Source: Planctomycetaceae bacterium (GTDB lineage Bacteria; Planctomycetota; Planctomycetia; Planctomycetales; Planctomycetaceae). From it: a DNA stretch of 7,562 nucleotides. The DNA is taken from positions 1 to 7,562 of the forward strand of contig JAESQE010000409.1 in the NCBI GenBank assembly GCA_016765335.1, in the 5' to 3' direction. Each line of letters begins with the position of its first letter. Within the stretch, counting starts at the first letter, position 1. The notes below the pieces were generated by a model. That model did not search any database. It was not told the origin of the DNA and saw only the letters and a list, made by a program, of their open reading frames with translations. The position numbers and the translations under genes were made by a program. Shown in pieces: positions 5,942-7,562 of this stretch.

Positions 5942-5993
5942 AACCTCTAAAATTGGTTCTCTCCCTTACGAAGGGGGAGTGAGAGGGGTTTTT
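5942..5993 (+). terminator. Rho-independent terminator of argC
   Basis: CTCTCCCTT (5959-5967), loop ACG and AAGGGGGAG form a 9-bp stem with one G-T pair. An outer stem of AACCTCT (5942-5948) with AGAGGGGTT (5982-5990) brings the structure up to TTTTT at 5989-5993. It begins four bases after the argC stop codon. Confidence 0.65.
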
Positions 5994-6216
5994 CAACTGT
6001 TTTATAACCAAACTGTATGCGAGAACCTCTGGGATTCAATTAATCGAGGTTCCTTTAAGCATTGGCATTGTAATTGCGTGTAATGAATTGTGACTGGCAA
6101 GCATGGCTTTCAGTCGCTTTTCTGTGGTTTCTGTGCATCATCAGGTGCAAAATGTTGCTTTTGGGCATCATGAGAGATCACATTTTTCATCACGCGATAA
6201 CCTTGTAGGTGCTCTG
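5994..6216. other. Intergenic region between argC and the small secreted protein
   Basis: It contains an inverted repeat at 6023-6052 and otherwise nothing I can name. A frame is open from an ATG at 6103 into the next gene, but those extra 38 residues lack protein character and would bury the signal peptide, so I treat them as leader DNA. No confident promoter is visible. Confidence 0.4.
6023..6052. repeat. Inverted repeat GAACCTC / GAGGTTC
   Basis: The perfect 7-bp arms are separated by 16 nt and followed by CTTT. The arm GAACCTCT also occurs at 5941-5948 at the start of the argC terminator, so the two structures share a repeated piece. The short T run makes it a poor terminator on its own. 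Confidence 0.4.
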
Positions 6217-6543
6217 ATGCGATTTGAAACATCTCAATTATTCGGGCGGTTGATTCCAACAAGCCTGCTCTGCTTATTGGCAATGACAATCTGCCAACCG
6301 ACTGCATCTTTTGCAGAAGACTGGATGTTCCGCAGATCTTATTTTACGCATCAGCTCTCGCCGGAAGTCGCCGCGACAGCTCCGATGCCCAGGAGCCGCT
6401 CGGCTTATCGAATTCCAACACGGCCTCAGAATACCGGAGGATCTGTTCGTTGGAGTTGGCGGTCTAACCGCATTAATCAGCGCAGTGGCTCAAGCTACGA
6501 TACACAAGTGCTCTGGGAACGCAGCGTAGAATTCCGCCCGTAA
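6217..6543 (+). CDS. Small secreted Arg-rich, lysine-free protein
   Basis: This 108-residue protein has a clear Sec signal peptide: charged start MRFETSQLFGR, hydrophobic core LIPTSLLCLLAMTIC, and probable cleavage after ASFA at residue 33, giving a mature protein beginning EDWMFRR. The 75-residue mature part has 12 Arg and no Lys, with aromatic residues spread through it (SYFTH, WSWRS, EFRP). It has no Cys, which argues against a disulfide-bonded or heme c protein. ATG 6217 is chosen because TAGGTG lies 5 nt upstream and the signal peptide begins there. Function is unknown; proteins of this build are common as small exported hypotheticals in planctomycetes. It converges on the minus-strand gene ending at 6680. 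Confidence 0.7.
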   Translation: MRFETSQLFGRLIPTSLLCLLAMTICQPTASFAEDWMFRRSYFTHQLSPEVAATAPMPRSRSAYRIPTRPQNTGGSVRWSWRSNRINQRSGSSYDTQVLWERSVEFRP

Positions 6544-6679
6544 CCCAGCTGACACCCAATGCCAAAGCGAGCGGCAAGACGTAAACCGCTGGTACATCGG
6601 ATGGCTATCAGGCCCCGCGATGTGGATTGAGTCTGCTGGAGTCCACACCGGCGCCACTGACAAATACACGAAGCGTAAA
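6544..6679. other. Short convergent intergenic region
   Basis: Two convergent genes end here with no strong bidirectional terminator visible. Only weak dyads such as GTGGA...TCCAC (6625-6652) are present, and none has a T-tract. Confidence 0.4.
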
Positions 6680-7562
6680 TTACTTTTTTGCAGCCGGGAC
6701 CGGCACCGTGAGCCAAATGGATTGTGAAACGCGGTCTTTAACTTTCAACGTCACTGTTGCAATCTGCTTCCGTTTCTTTTCGTCGTTGCCTTCGCCGTTA
6801 ATTTGTATTGGACCGTTGAAAGGCTTTGCATTCTTGGTATCAACTTTCAGGGTCACTTTCTTCGCCGAATCTCCTTTTTCTGCTGAGTTGACTGATTCGC
6901 AGACGCAGCCTTCGGGTAGGCTATCTGCACGAATTGTAATCTCTCCTTTGTAGCCTGCAATTCGTTTTACGGTCACGGCAATTTCTAACGGTTTATCGGC
7001 GGACGTCACATAGTTTTCTTTTTCAACCATCAATTCGAAACGAGGATGCTCCGGTTCCGCATGAAGCAAATAAAAATATCGCGGGCCAAAATGACCATAA
7101 CGATCTTTCACCTCAACCGAATACTTGCCATCAGCCGGGACTTTCCAAGTCAAATCTACGTCCAGGTTATCTTTTGCGATGTCATCTTTTTGAACCTGAA
7201 GTTTTCCATCAGCATTTGAGACAAACAGAACCGGGTCGAGCATCGAACCATAAGCCCGGGCAAGCACACGAAAACGTAGTAAATCATTCTTCTTCACCTC
7301 AATGGAATGAATACTCGTTTGAGACTCTTTTTGAATCAAGCCAAATTGAGTAGACGGGAATTTTAGTGAGCTTTGTTCTCCCGCTGAAAGTTCGATTCTT
7401 TCAGGTAGCTGCAATTCTCGATGTGACCACAACCGGTGCAATCCTGCCGCGTTCAAGAAATCGGTGGATTGCTGGAATTGTGAATCTTGCGATGGGGCTA
7501 AGTTCCACCCCGTGCGAACAAACGTCTTCTGCTTGCCTTGCCATGTTTCGAATTGAAACGCG
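6680..7562 (-). CDS. PPC-domain secreted protein, 3' part (5' end outside window)
   Basis: The frame is open from the right edge through 293 codons to a TAA at 6680-6682, so only the C-terminal portion is seen. Counting visible residues, about 83-169 form a bacterial pre-peptidase C-terminal (PPC) type beta-sandwich, with IHSIEVKKNDLLRFRVLA, a DPVLFVSNADGK strand pair, a DLTWKVPADGKYSVEVKDR segment and YFYLLHAE. A second beta-sandwich-like region (about 172-280) starts RFELMVEKENYV and includes ITIRADSLPEGCVCE and a Lys-rich strand. The end reads VPVPAAKK. PPC domains usually stabilise or target extracellular enzymes and cell-surface proteins; a catalytic or other N-terminal domain and signal peptide would lie beyond the window. 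No good terminator is seen downstream. Confidence 0.8.
   Translation of the reverse strand, partial: AFQFETWQGKQKTFVRTGWNLAPSQDSQFQQSTDFLNAAGLHRLWSHRELQLPERIELSAGEQSSLKFPSTQFGLIQKESQTSIHSIEVKKNDLLRFRVLARAYGSMLDPVLFVSNADGKLQVQKDDIAKDNLDVDLTWKVPADGKYSVEVKDRYGHFGPRYFYLLHAEPEHPRFELMVEKENYVTSADKPLEIAVTVKRIAGYKGEITIRADSLPEGCVCESVNSAEKGDSAKKVTLKVDTKNAKPFNGPIQINGEGNDEKKRKQIATVTLKVKDRVSQSIWLTVPVPAAKK

Noticed and set aside
6103..6216. Longer start for the small secreted protein at ATG 6103
   Set aside because: It would place the signal peptide about 40 residues inside the protein, and ATG 6217 has a good ribosome site.
6311..6716. Alternative frames overlapping the small secreted protein on both strands
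   Set aside because: They overlap the gene with a clear signal peptide and have no supporting features.
6627..6953. Plus-strand 108-codon frame antisense to the PPC-domain gene
   Set aside because: The opposite strand has a convincing beta-sandwich domain and continuous coding sequence to the window edge.
1..7562. CRISPR array, tRNA, rRNA, toxin-antitoxin or defence operon
   Set aside because: No regularly spaced repeats, no tRNA- or rRNA-like sequence and no defence or toxin-antitoxin family was recognised on either strand.

Overview
The window looks like chromosome of a planctomycete (phylum Planctomycetota). The evidence is indirect but consistent. There is a DUF1559-type type IV pilin-like N-terminus on the minus strand near 3600, fused to the tail of a small carboxypeptidase-regulatory-like (transthyretin-like) protein; these two gene types are expanded and commonly adjacent in this phylum. 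There is also a pre-peptidase C-terminal (PPC) beta-sandwich protein and a small lysine-free secreted protein of the kind typical there. Base composition looks balanced, but I did not compute it.

Layout. Positions 1-195 are a flank I cannot identify. Positions 196-2744 are a complete, apparently intact IS21-family element (about 2.55 kb) carrying istA (GTG start, DDE transposase) and istB (AAA+ helper ATPase) on the minus strand, bounded by 35-bp terminal inverted repeats with two mismatches and extra internal copies of a transposase-site-like motif. Its right end cuts an Aer-like PAS sensor gene after codon 80. The sequence on the other side of the element does not look like the missing part of that gene, so the insertion was probably accompanied by a deletion or rearrangement. 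From about 3310 to 3614 lies a second damaged locus: the first ~40 codons of a DUF1559 gene run straight into the last ~50 codons of a carboxypeptidase-regulatory-like gene in another frame, followed by a terminator. This looks like an internal deletion across a two-gene operon.

Positions 3615-4029 are a divergent intergenic region with a near-palindrome, a strong 13-bp hairpin and a possible 26-codon leader ORF whose stop overlaps the next start codon (ATGA). It is followed on the plus strand by an unrecognised 220-aa protein gene (4030-4692) and then argC (4907-5938), an apparently functional arginine-biosynthesis gene that ends in a terminator without argJ following. After a structured gap come a small secreted Arg-rich protein (6217-6543, plus) and, convergent to it, the 3' part of a gene for a PPC-domain protein that runs off the right edge (6680-7562, minus).

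The left 3.6 kb is therefore a decaying or plastic zone (insertion sequence, truncated sensor, deletion-fused pilin-like gene). The right 3.5 kb is mostly ordinary chromosome. I see no convincing undescribed multi-gene system. The most interesting items are the two gene scars and the unexplained RNA-like structures.
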